A stretch of DNA of 49,353 nucleotides, taken from Phaeodactylibacter luteus (lineage in GTDB: Bacteria; Bacteroidota; Bacteroidia; Chitinophagales; Saprospiraceae). Where the stretch lies: the NCBI RefSeq assembly GCF_007993045.1, contig NZ_VOOR01000039.1:1-49353 (forward strand). The letters run 5' to 3'. The stretch's first letter is position 1. Each line of letters starts with the position of its first letter. Shown here one piece after another: positions 25,722-33,099 of this stretch. The notes below the pieces were generated by a model. The model had not been told where the DNA came from. It did not search any database and saw only the letters and a list, made by a program, of their open reading frames with translations. The translations under genes were made by a program, and so were the position numbers.

Positions 25722-28139
25722 ATGAGAAAGCAAAAACACCTTGCCGTATTGTTCATTTTGTTTTTTTGGGCCGTGCATTCATCTGCACAGCCTCTTCTTG
25801 TAAGCTTCCCCTTGACAGAAGATACTGCTCCCGCTATAAATGCAGCAGGCATAGAAGTAGAAGAACTGCAGGCCTCTGACATTACGGACTTGACGATTAC
25901 TGATTTGGGGGCGCAAGGGGCAGGGTGGCGAAGTACGCTGACCAATGCTTATTTTGAGGTAATACTGCGCCCGGCTCCAGGTTATTTTCTCGAGCTTACT
26001 GGGCTGGAGTTTGACTGTATAAAGACCATAGACGGTATTCAGCGTTTTGAAATACAGTACAGTCTTCAGAATGATTTTTCAAACTCAGCGATTTGGATGG
26101 ATGAGGAGATGGAAGCTACAGAAGATGTACAGAGTTTTGCTGCCCCTGCTACTAGCATAGTGGTAGGGGAAGGGCAGGAATTGCGTCTCCGTTGGTTTGG
26201 GTTCAACCCAACATCTTCAAAGAGCAAATGGACATTGCTGTCCAATACGCTCAATCTTTACGGTGTTGCCAACCTTGTTGCTAATGTCAGTTTGAATTCT
26301 GATATAGTTTCAGCAAACAGCCCATCCACAATAGGGGTGCCTTATTTGGCTTACACTAGCGCAACAGGCCTTACTCCAGCCAATGCTTTTCAGATGGGAG
26401 CGTTTACAATACGGGATGGGGGTGCAGCAGCAGATGCAGATAATAACCCGACTGTATTGGAGAGTATCTCTTTTAACTTTTCTAATCCAGATCTGCTAAA
26501 AACAGCAATGCTGTTTTCTGATGGACAACAGTTGGCCGAAGTGCCTGTCTCTGGCCAGCTCGTTACTTTCAGCCAGTTCAGTATACAGGCTGAGGACGAC
26601 AGCGGTATAGGCCTGGAGCTTTTTGTTACTTTCAACGAAAACAATGTCTTAGACGGGGCACCAGTTTTTGCTGAAGTTTTTCAAGTCGCTGTCGGGGCAG
26701 GAAGCTCTTACTTTTCATCTTCAAACGCGGGTGGCGCTCTGTCTAATACTTTGCTGACAGAGGTTATCGCCACCGATCTAGCCTTCAATACAAGCCCGCC
26801 TGACGTAGCAGAAGGCTCTACAATCAGCGATGCGGTGATCATTTTAGCGGTAGATCAGTATGGGCATCGGGATTTGGGTTTCAACGAAGTCGTTGCGGTC
26901 AATGCAGTAGGCACTGCTCTTACAGAGAGCTCAGTGACAGAGAAAACGATGAGTGCAGGGGTCGCCAGCTTCAGCCAGCTAGCCTTTGAAGGTATAGGGG
27001 ACGATGTTTACCTGTTGGCTTCCAGCCCGGCCCTTCTAGAAGAGGCGCAAAGTGCCCATTTCAATGTGACGGCTACTCCAGCTGCTTACATCAGTGAGTT
27101 CCATTACTTGGACAGCGATGGCAGCAACAATAACAATTTTGTTGAAGTTGCCATCGGAAACGCTTACTTGTCAGAGCTAGCCGATTTCGGATTGACGCTT
27201 TATAATGGTGGTGACCGAGCACTGAGCAGTTATGCCAGTACTACTTTAAATAACTTTATTCAGGGGCAAAGCACGAGCAGTGGGTTTACTTACTTTTATT
27301 GGGAGACTGGCCTGCAAGATGAGAGAGAGGGCATCGCTCTTTCTTATCAAGGGGGGCTTTTGGAGTTTATCAGTTATGGAGGGAGCTTTACCCCCTTGTC
27401 AGGCGTGGCGGCAGGTGTGCAAAGTGAGGATATTGGTGTAGTGGAGACAGAAATGACCGTACCACTCACCGCTATACAACGGATAGGAGATTGTTCTGGC
27501 ACTTGCCCTATAGGTTTAAATTGGAATGCCGGTGGTATAGCAACCCCAGGGGGTGAGCCGATTACTGAAGAAGGGCCGCTTGCCGTCTCGCTTGCTGCAT
27601 TCACTGCAGAGGTATTTGGAAGGGAGGTACTGCTCCGATGGCATACCTTAACTGAAGAGCATAGTCATCAGTTTATACTTGAGCGCAGCCAGGATGGGCG
27701 CAATTTTACAAATATTGGAGAGGTGCCCGCAGCAGGCTACAGCCAGTCTCCGCAACATTATCATTGGGCAGATAGGGCGCCTTCATCAGGCTATCATTAC
27801 TACCGGCTTTGGGAGGTCGCTTTGGATGGTACGCAGTCCATTTGTGGCTCAGTACAAGTACATCTGAGTGCAGAGGCTGCATTTGAGCTTGAGGCTTATC
27901 CCAATGTGTTTTCTGATTTTGTACAAGTAGAATGGACTGCAGCAGCAGGCGCTGTTGAGGGCAGCCTGCTTGTACTAAACTACCAAGGGCAGGTTGTATA
28001 TCAAAAGGCATTGGGAAAGTTAGCTTTTTCAGAAGGCGGCCTTAAACTCACTGATGTAATGAATTGGCCTAAGGGAGGTTACCTGCTCGTGATTGAGGCT
28101 GGGCGATCAGTGAGGTCTGTGCATTTGCTAAAGCAGTAG
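25722..28139 (+). CDS. large T9SS type A secreted protein with lamin-tail-like domain
   Basis: 805 residues from the ATG at 25722, which places a clean signal peptide (MRKQKHLAVLFILFFWAVHSSAQ) at the N-terminus. Beta-rich segments follow. Around residues 445-600 a segment beginning AAYISEFHYLDSDGSNNNNFVEVAIG resembles the lamin-tail domain found in extracellular nucleases and adhesins. An Fn3-like module begins VLLRWHTLTEEHSHQFILERSQDGRNF. The C-terminal 80 residues (FELEAYPNVFSDFVQVEW... LLVIEAGRSVRSVHLLKQ) are a type A T9SS sorting domain. No catalytic motif is seen. Its position right after the hybrid regulator suggests it is a regulated surface or released protein. Confidence 0.82.
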   Translation: MRKQKHLAVLFILFFWAVHSSAQPLLVSFPLTEDTAPAINAAGIEVEELQASDITDLTITDLGAQGAGWRSTLTNAYFEVILRPAPGYFLELTGLEFDCIKTIDGIQRFEIQYSLQNDFSNSAIWMDEEMEATEDVQSFAAPATSIVVGEGQELRLRWFGFNPTSSKSKWTLLSNTLNLYGVANLVANVSLNSDIVSANSPSTIGVPYLAYTSATGLTPANAFQMGAFTIRDGGAAADADNNPTVLESISFNFSNPDLLKTAMLFSDGQQLAEVPVSGQLVTFSQFSIQAEDDSGIGLELFVTFNENNVLDGAPVFAEVFQVAVGAGSSYFSSSNAGGALSNTLLTEVIATDLAFNTSPPDVAEGSTISDAVIILAVDQYGHRDLGFNEVVAVNAVGTALTESSVTEKTMSAGVASFSQLAFEGIGDDVYLLASSPALLEEAQSAHFNVTATPAAYISEFHYLDSDGSNNNNFVEVAIGNAYLSELADFGLTLYNGGDRALSSYASTTLNNFIQGQSTSSGFTYFYWETGLQDEREGIALSYQGGLLEFISYGGSFTPLSGVAAGVQSEDIGVVETEMTVPLTAIQRIGDCSGTCPIGLNWNAGGIATPGGEPITEEGPLAVSLAAFTAEVFGREVLLRWHTLTEEHSHQFILERSQDGRNFTNIGEVPAAGYSQSPQHYHWADRAPSSGYHYYRLWEVALDGTQSICGSVQVHLSAEAAFELEAYPNVFSDFVQVEWTAAAGAVEGSLLVLNYQGQVVYQKALGKLAFSEGGLKLTDVMNWPKGGYLLVIEAGRSVRSVHLLKQ

Positions 28140-28697
28140 GGGTAAGCCTTATTTATTCTCCAAAGATCGTTTTCTCTAATTGTTTAGGGGTAGAATCATG
28201 CAAAGATGCTTGCGAATACCCCTTGGGTATTTCTTCCCGGATAGCAAAACCGCTGTCCGGGCTTTTCAGTTTGCGCTTCATACAGCCGCTTTTGAGGCCA
28301 TAGCCTGAGGCTCCATACAGTAGGCGCGCAGCGAAATCTTGAGTTGTCGGACTAGAGCTTGCCAAAGGGCCCCTGCAAGGGCTACGGCGTAGCGAGCCTT
28401 GAGGGGCCTAAACATAAAATGCAGAGGTTTTCATTTGGACGTTAGCCGTGGCATGGAAAGGTAAGGCCCGTACAAACTATCGATTGATGGCCTATGCCCT
28501 GATCACGAATCCAACTGTCTGGGGTCAGGCCCTCTGCACGAGAAACCTACTAATTGAACAAACTACCTTCAGGTAGGACAATAGCAGAAAACAATATGAA
28601 TAGCAATGGTATCCTGTCTTTAATGTAAAGATAGCAGGGGCAGTGCTCCGAAGCTGTTAATGTTGAGACCATCTGGCAGCTCAATTGGGACATTAGG
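28140..28697. other. gap with no gene recognised; one strong palindrome
   Basis: A 70-codon minus-strand frame (28153-28365) has no recognisable domain and is not called. A bulged palindrome at 28367-28410 pairs GGCCCCT, CAAGG and CTAC with their complements around GGC. Nothing else is recognised. Confidence 0.4.
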
Positions 28698-28760
28698 ATA
28701 AGCGAAAAAGTGTCCCGCTGTCTAGCGGGACAGACCGATTACTAAAGTCTCAACACGCTC
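28698..28760 (-). repeat. 63-bp palindrome-containing repeat, copy 1
   Basis: Reverse-strand match to 32629-32692 with about five differences. Its centre, TGTCCCGCTGTCTAGCGGGACA (28711-28732 for the full palindrome), forms a 9-bp perfect stem with a 4-nt loop; the flank reads ACTAAAGTCTCAACACGCTC. It behaves like a REP-type element. Confidence 0.75.
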
Positions 28761-28826
28761 TAAAAGTTGCTATACACTTGCCTCACCCAGAGGAATAGAG
28801 TTGCATTTGTGATTTGAATCCAGCCA

Positions 28827-28866
28827 ATAAAAACAGCTGCTTGGCACAAAGTGGCCAAGCAGCTGT
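28827..28866 (-). terminator. rho-independent terminator downstream of recA
   Basis: A perfect 12-bp stem, ACAGCTGCTTGG (28833-28844) with CCAAGCAGCTGT (28855-28866), is followed on the minus strand by TTTTTATT. It lies about 145 bp after the recA stop; the region between contains a second, T-less hairpin with CTGTATGT/ACATACAG arms. Confidence 0.85.
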
Positions 28867-29010
28867 CGATGCAAGCACCGCCCTACTATTCAGTGGCACA
28901 GTGCTCTTCTATTTGATGCGGGCTCGGCCAGCATCTCAAAGCTAGGTCCGAGCTGTATGTCAGCCCATTCGAGGCTTACATACAGCCGTCTTGATCCCTA
29001 AAGCTGCTAT

Positions 29011-30087
29011 CTATTCAGCTTTAGCCGACTTCTTTTTCTTATCCTTTGCATCCTCTTCCGCCGCAGCTTCAGGCTCGATCCCGTTGATCTTGGCCTTGAC
29101 CTTGCGCTCGATTTCCAAGGCTACCTCAGGGTTGTCATCCATAAACTGCTTGGCGGCTTCCCGGCCCTGAGCAATTTTGGCATTGTCATAGCTATACCAC
29201 GCCCCGCTCTTTTGAATGATGTCATGATCTACGCCGAGGTCGACAATCTCACCTGTTTTAGAGATGCCCTCTCCGTACATGATATCAAACTCTGCAATGC
29301 GGAAGGGGGGCGCAAGCTTGTTCTTGACCACTTTCACTTTGACGTGGTTGCCCACTACGTTGCCCTCTTTATCCTTGATCGCAGCGCCAGACCGGCGGAT
29401 GTCAAGCCGCTGAGAAGCATAAAACTTCAGCGCATTGCCCCCCGTTGTCGTCTCCGGGTTGCCGAACATGACCCCAATCTTCTCCCGCAGCTGATTGATG
29501 AAGATACAGCAGGCCCCGGTCCGGCCGATAGTGGCGGTCAGTTTCCGCATAGCTTGAGACATCAGGCGGGCCTGCAAGCCCATTTTAGAGTCGCCCATTT
29601 CGCCTTCGATTTCACTGCGCGGCACAAGGGCAGCAACAGAATCGATGACGATGATATCAAGCGCCCCTGAACGGATCAGGTTCTCAGTGATTTCCAGCGC
29701 CTGCTCTCCATTGTCTGGCTGAGAGATCAGCAAGTTTTCGGTATCTACGCCAAGAGCTTTGGCATACGCACGGTCAAAAGCATGCTCTGCGTCAATGAAA
29801 GCCGCTATGCCACCGTTCTTTTGGCATTCCGCTATAGCGTGGATAGCAAGCGTCGTTTTACCGGAAGATTCCGGCCCATAGATCTCTACGATCCGCCCTT
29901 TGGGGAAGCCATTGACACCAAGTGCGATATCCAGGCTAAGGGAGCCTGATGGGATAGCTTCTACTTCGATGACCGACTCGTCGCCCAAGCGCATGATCGA
30001 GCCTTTGCCATATGTCTTTTCTATGCGGTCTACCGTAAGCTGTAGGGCTTTCAGCTTGGCTTCCCGGTCTTGTTTGCTCTCTGCCAT
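29011..30087 (-). CDS. recA: recombinase RecA
   Basis: 358 residues from the ATG at 30087 ([16 protein letters not shown]...), since the longer open frame contains the promoter. It forms filaments on single-stranded DNA for strand exchange and stimulates LexA-type autocleavage. Walker [14 protein letters not shown], Walker [23 protein letters not shown], loop L1/L2 including [21 protein letters not shown], and the MAW motif [14 protein letters not shown] are all present. The tail is acidic then lysine-rich. It is monocistronic, with its own promoter and a strong downstream terminator. No SOS box can be claimed by eye. Confidence 0.98.
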   Translation of the reverse strand: MAESKQDREAKLKALQLTVDRIEKTYGKGSIMRLGDESVIEVEAIPSGSLSLDIALGVNGFPKGRIVEIYGPESSGKTTLAIHAIAECQKNGGIAAFIDAEHAFDRAYAKALGVDTENLLISQPDNGEQALEITENLIRSGALDIIVIDSVAALVPRSEIEGEMGDSKMGLQARLMSQAMRKLTATIGRTGACCIFINQLREKIGVMFGNPETTTGGNALKFYASQRLDIRRSGAAIKDKEGNVVGNHVKVKVVKNKLAPPFRIAEFDIMYGEGISKTGEIVDLGVDHDIIQKSGAWYSYDNAKIAQGREAAKQFMDDNPEVALEIERKVKAKINGIEPEAAAEEDAKDKKKKSAKAE

Positions 30088-30125
30088 GTGGAGTGGTTTT
30101 ATCAAGGATTTGTTGTAGTACGAAG

Positions 30126-30156
30126 CAAAAATAAACACTTCGTTTATTAAATTCAA
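30126..30156 (-). promoter_or_regulatory. recA promoter
   Basis: On the minus strand TTG (30156-30154), a 20-nt spacer and TATTTTTG (30133-30126) match the Bacteroidota consensus. The predicted leader is about 33 nt. Confidence 0.7.
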
Positions 30157-30261
30157 GTAAAAACAGAAAATGTTGTTAAAAACAGCCCGTCCGGGGCTGA
30201 ACGGGCCCAACAAGCCCGAAAATAGGAAAAACTGATGGTTCCCGGGCCCCCTTCAACAGCA

Positions 30262-30294
30262 AAGCCCCTGAAAACAAGTCGCTTTCAGGGGCTT
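30262..30294 (-). terminator. hairpin terminator of the small conserved gene
   Basis: Perfect 12-bp arms AAGCCCCTGAAA and TTTCAGGGGCTT with a 9-nt loop, just past the stop of the leftward gene ending at 30321. The following sequence is only moderately T-rich (TTTGCTGTTG). Confidence 0.6.
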
Positions 30295-30320
30295 CTGAGC
30301 TCAAGGGGCAGTGGCGCGCT

Positions 30321-30557
30321 TCATACGTGGCGCTCTACGGCCTGCCCTTCACTGTAGCTCAAGATTTCCTTCAGGGTGCCCGGGGCCGGGCTGAAGGTCA
30401 CTTTGGGCAACATTTGGTATGCCGCTTTGAGCTCGTTGTACGCTTCAAATAGCCCGAAGTCCCGAGTAAGCGCTTCCTCGATGCCGAGCCGTTCTGATAC
30501 GGTTACCTCATTGTAGAGGTATCTGACTAAGTGGTTTGTTGTAAAGATTTGCTTCAT
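30321..30557 (-). CDS. small conserved Bacteroidota protein, unknown function
   Basis: 78 residues from the ATG at 30557 (MKQIFTTNHLVRYLYNEVTVSE...). It is helical in the first half (LVRYLYNE, IEEALTRDFGLFEAYNELKAAYQML), then KVTFSPAPGTLKEILSYSE. The arrangement recalls the N-terminal part of anti-sigma factor or sigma-interaction helices, but no zinc ligands are present. I remember very similar short proteins annotated as hypothetical across Bacteroidota; no function is known to me. It lies between recA (same strand, own promoter) and a repeat-filled gap, and has its own terminator. Confidence 0.75.
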   Translation of the reverse strand: MKQIFTTNHLVRYLYNEVTVSERLGIEEALTRDFGLFEAYNELKAAYQMLPKVTFSPAPGTLKEILSYSEGQAVERHV

Positions 30558-30804
30558 AGAAGTTATCAGGTTAGTTCCGAATAGGTTATACACGATTAGA
30601 ATCCCCTTTAAAACTAATAAACCCCCTCCAATATTGCAGGCTCAGCAGGATTTTTAACATACTCAGGGGCCTGAATGGCCAACGGCTTAAAAACAACGTT
30701 TTCTGAGCTCAGGTGCGCCCCCCCCCAGCGGCTTGGCTGGCCCAATGCCCACAGTAGCGCCTAGCATAAATCACAAGGTATTGGCTTTCAGTGTAAAGTG
30801 AGCT

Positions 30805-30960
30805 GGTGCAAAACAATTGCCGTTTTGGAGGGCAGCGCTCTGCTCAATGGGATGGGGCCTGCCCCTGCCTGAGGGCAGGTGCCGCTATGCTACGGGGCTC
30901 GCTGTCCGCTCGGCCCTAGCGGGCTTGCCACCCCTTCGCAGCGCTAGGCCAATGCCCCCT
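30805..30960 (+). repeat. large dispersed repeat, copy E (right end lost)
   Basis: Degenerate left end GGTGCAAAACAATTGCCGTTTT, then the well-kept core GGGGCCTGCCCCTGCC, GCCGCTATGCTACGGGGCTC, GTCCGCTCGGCCCTA and CTTCGCAGCGCTAGGCCAAT. It stops after CCAATGCCCC, as copy H does at the same point. The rest of 30594-30804 shows no gene. Confidence 0.75.
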
Positions 30961-30987
30961 TAAAGCTGGCCAGCTATCGGTTTGTGC

Positions 30988-31419
30988 TTACTCAGCACGG
31001 TACCACGTCTGAGTACGGTAAAGCCCGGTCCAATGCACCCCACGTACTTTCAGCTCGTCGGGCTTGCCTTCCTCAAACCAAACGGAGCAGCCGTACTCGT
31101 TGCCAGACTCGGGGTCGAGTATAGTGCCTTTCTTCCAATGATCACCATAAGCCTTCAGCCCTTCCAAAATGCGCATGCCTACCAGCTTCTGCCCTTTTTT
31201 CTTTCCCGGGCACTCCGTGCAGGCCTCATCCTGTGCCGAGTGCAGCAGCTTGCTGATCTTCCCGTGGTACGCCCCGTTTTCCTCAAAGATCTCTACATAG
31301 GATTTGGCTTCCCCGGTCTCATCGTCAACTGTCTTCCATACGCCTGCCGGCGTGCCTTGTGCCTGCAGCCCGAGCACAGCCATAGCTACAAAGGCTAATG
31401 TCAAAACAATTTTTTTCAT
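30988..31419 (-). CDS. secreted DUF2147 protein
   Basis: 143 residues. A signal peptide (MKKIVLTLAFVAMAVLGLQAQG) is followed by a DUF2147 beta-barrel-like domain: GVWKTVDDETGEAKSYVEIFEENGAYHGKISKLL, the paired-cysteine CTECPG segment, GMRILEGLK, GTILDPESGNEYGC and WTGLYRTQTWYRAE. The family is periplasmic or secreted and of unknown function, sometimes near lipid or signal-peptidase genes. It starts 5 bp after the stop of the upstream alkyltransferase-like gene, so the two form an operon. Confidence 0.88.
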   Translation of the reverse strand: MKKIVLTLAFVAMAVLGLQAQGTPAGVWKTVDDETGEAKSYVEIFEENGAYHGKISKLLHSAQDEACTECPGKKKGQKLVGMRILEGLKAYGDHWKKGTILDPESGNEYGCSVWFEEGKPDELKVRGVHWTGLYRTQTWYRAE

Positions 31420-31424
31420 GGCAT

Positions 31425-31784
31425 TTATCCGGGTTTTAACGCTTCGATTTCAAAATCGTCGCCCAGTGCTTTAGGGTGCCAAAAGTGGGCTTCGAAGTCC
31501 TGTACCCGCCCGTCTGCCACAGCTACGCCTTCTGCCTGCAGCAGCTCTTCCATCATCGTGGGGGTGGGGAAATGTGCCCGCCCGCTCAGCTCGCCTTTCC
31601 TGTTGACCACCCGGTGGGCAGGCACATCATGGCCTGCAGCAAAGCTTTTGTTTAATGCCCAGCCGACCATGCGGGCAGAGCCGAGGGCCAGGTAGTCGGC
31701 GATAGCGCCGTAGGTGCTGACCCGGCCCGGCGGTATTTCCCGTGCGACCGCAAAAACAAGGGTGTGATAAGTAGGGACAGCCAT
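31425..31784 (-). CDS. alkyltransferase-like protein (MGMT family without the acceptor cysteine)
   Basis: 119 residues, only the DNA-binding/active-site domain of O6-alkylguanine methyltransferase. IPPGRVSTYGAIADYLALGSARMVGWALN carries the helix-turn-helix and arginine finger region. The catalytic PCHR motif is replaced by PAHRV (residues 55-59), so Ala56 stands where the alkyl-accepting cysteine would be. By analogy with ATL proteins it would bind O6-alkylguanine and flag it for nucleotide-excision repair rather than repair it directly. Most ATLs have Trp at this position; Ala is less common. It is followed closely by the DUF2147 gene and is divergent from the TrpF-like gene. Confidence 0.87.
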   Translation of the reverse strand: MAVPTYHTLVFAVAREIPPGRVSTYGAIADYLALGSARMVGWALNKSFAAGHDVPAHRVVNRKGELSGRAHFPTPTMMEELLQAEGVAVADGRVQDFEAHFWHPKALGDDFEIEALKPG

Positions 31785-31818
31785 GGCAAAAATGGTTAGG
31801 TGGGCGTAGGCAAATCAT

Positions 31819-31826
31819 TACTTTTG
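31819..31826 (+). promoter_or_regulatory. candidate promoter of the TrpF-like gene
   Basis: TACTTTTG fits TAnnTTTG; a weak GTTAG about 20 nt upstream may act as the -33 element. It implies a leader of about 50 nt and supports the ATG at 31884. Confidence 0.45.
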
Positions 31827-31883
31827 CCCTCAATCGTCAACAACGCAGGGCCAAAGTGGTTCTTGTCAAAAATAGGGTGCACT

Positions 31884-32528
31884 ATGCTAAAAACCAAAAT
31901 CAAGGCTTCCTCTATCACCAACCTGACCGACGCCCGCTACTTCGCAGCTTGGGAAGCAGAATGGCTTGGCTTTAATCTTGACCCCGGTACCGAAAACTAT
32001 GTGAGCCCTGCCACGGTGCAGGCCATGAAGGAATGGGTCGACGGCGTCAAAATTGTCGGGGAGTTCAATCAGCAGGAAGCACGGGATATCCTTACTTCAG
32101 TGGACATCCTCGGTCTAGACGCTGTACAGCTGGGCACCTTTGCCAGCCTTGAAACGCTGCAAGCTTTACATGCCAAGGAAGTCCCGGTACTGCAGGAGCT
32201 TGTAGTGGAGGAGTGGTCCGACCTCAGCGCCCTGGCCACCCAAATGGAAGCCCGCAGCGGCCTGGCGGCCTACTTTCTTTTAGATTTTGCGAAAAATGGC
32301 CTGAGCTGGGCAGCAGCCAAAAGTAACGTTCTGGCAGAGCTGCGGCAGCTGGCTGAAGATTTCCCCCTCCTGCTCAACCTGCCTTTCCCGGCAAGCGAAG
32401 TGGAGGAGGTGCTCGAGCAGACTGGCGCAGCAGGCTTCAGTGTACAGGGTGGGGAAGAGGAAAAGGTCGGTTTTAAATCGTTTGACGAGCTAGACGACCT
32501 CTTCGAGGCCCTTGAGGTTTTCGAATAG
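31884..32528 (+). CDS. TrpF-like protein, catalytic cysteine missing
   Basis: 214 residues from the ATG at 31884; the upstream extension of the frame covers the promoter. The fold is that of phosphoribosylanthranilate isomerase: KIKASSITNLTDARYFAAWEAEWLGFNLD aligns with the TrpF opening KICGITNLEDA...GADAVGFVF, VKIVGEF with the RVGVF strand, LGLDAVQLG with the VQLHG strand, and FLLDFAKN with the general-acid aspartate strand (LLDT). The Cys-Gly that holds the general base is replaced by Lys-Ala-Ser-Ser, and the phosphate-binding end is altered to FSVQGGEEEKVGFK. It is therefore unlikely to be an ordinary isomerase in tryptophan synthesis. No trp genes are nearby. Confidence 0.75.
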   Translation: MLKTKIKASSITNLTDARYFAAWEAEWLGFNLDPGTENYVSPATVQAMKEWVDGVKIVGEFNQQEARDILTSVDILGLDAVQLGTFASLETLQALHAKEVPVLQELVVEEWSDLSALATQMEARSGLAAYFLLDFAKNGLSWAAAKSNVLAELRQLAEDFPLLLNLPFPASEVEEVLEQTGAAGFSVQGGEEEKVGFKSFDELDDLFEALEVFE

Positions 32529-32628
32529 GCTTGGCCCGTCTTGGGGATGAGCTGTTGCTGACCGCGCGCGCAGGCCTCCCAAGGGAACGCCAGGGTGTGA
32601 GAAGCGGAGGGCTATTCCGGCCCTATAA

Positions 32629-32692
32629 GAGCGTGTTGGGACTTTAGTAACCGGTCTGTCCCGCTAGACAGCGGGACACCTTTTCGCTCATA
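32629..32692 (+). repeat. 63-bp palindrome-containing repeat, copy 2
   Basis: GAGCGTGTTGGGACTTTAGT, then the perfect stem-loop at 32657-32678 (TGTCCCGCT, loop AGAC, AGCGGGACA), then CCTTTTCGCTCAT. It is an inverted-orientation copy of 28698-28760, and both are in gene-free DNA. Confidence 0.75.
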
Positions 32693-32716
32693 TTTCCCTG
32701 GCGCATCAATCCAAAC

Positions 32717-33087
32717 GGGCGTGAACCAAAATGTCGCAGGTGTTTATGCTTTTGGGGCTTTATAGCCTAGTGGTCTGTCAAGTGTTAATTTATGGGTTGA
32801 GTGGGAGCGGATTTTGAGGCTGATCAAGGCGGATGTTCCCGCGCATAGCAGCGCTACGTAAGGGGTTGTCCAACGAAGAGTAGCCTCAAAAGTCGCCGCA
32901 GGCAACCCCTAGTTTTAGCCTTGACAGACCACTAGCATTGGCCTAGCGCTGCGAAGGGGCGGCAGGCCTGATAAGGCCGAGCGGATAGCGAGCCCCGTAG
33001 CATAGCGGCACCTGCCGTCGGGCAGGGGCAGGCCCCCCATCCTTGCGGAAGGGGCAGGCAAAAAAGACGACAATCTGGTTTGCGCCC
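32717..33087 (-). mobile_element. large dispersed repeat, copy F, with perfect 8-bp target duplication and a nested element
   Basis: Ends GGGCGTGAACCAAAATGTCG and CGACAATCTGGTTTGCGCCC are inverted repeats. The flanks are the perfect duplication ATCCAAAC (32709-32716 and 33088-33095). Without the nested element it is about 206 bp. The outer duplication ends 4 bp from the last codon of the TonB-like gene (stop at 33100). It is the most complete copy in the window. Confidence 0.9.
32770..32932. mobile_element. miniature element with perfect inverted repeats nested in copy F
   Basis: 163 bp bounded by perfect 13-bp repeats GTGGTCTGTCAAG and CTTGACAGACCAC, with TA on both sides (palindromic CTAG at both junctions). 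The interior holds further inverted pairs, GATTTTGAGGCT with AGCCTCAAAAGTC and AAGGGGTTGTCC with GGCAACCCCT, so the whole element can fold into a long hairpin. TA flanks are typical of the IS630/Tc1 group; a partner transposase is not in the window. Confidence 0.85.
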
Positions 33088-33099
33088 ATCCAAACCGCT

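Noticed and set aside
28153-28365. 70-codon minus-strand frame in the gap after the T9SS gene
   Set aside because: No domain, no promoter, and it overlaps palindromic repeat sequence.
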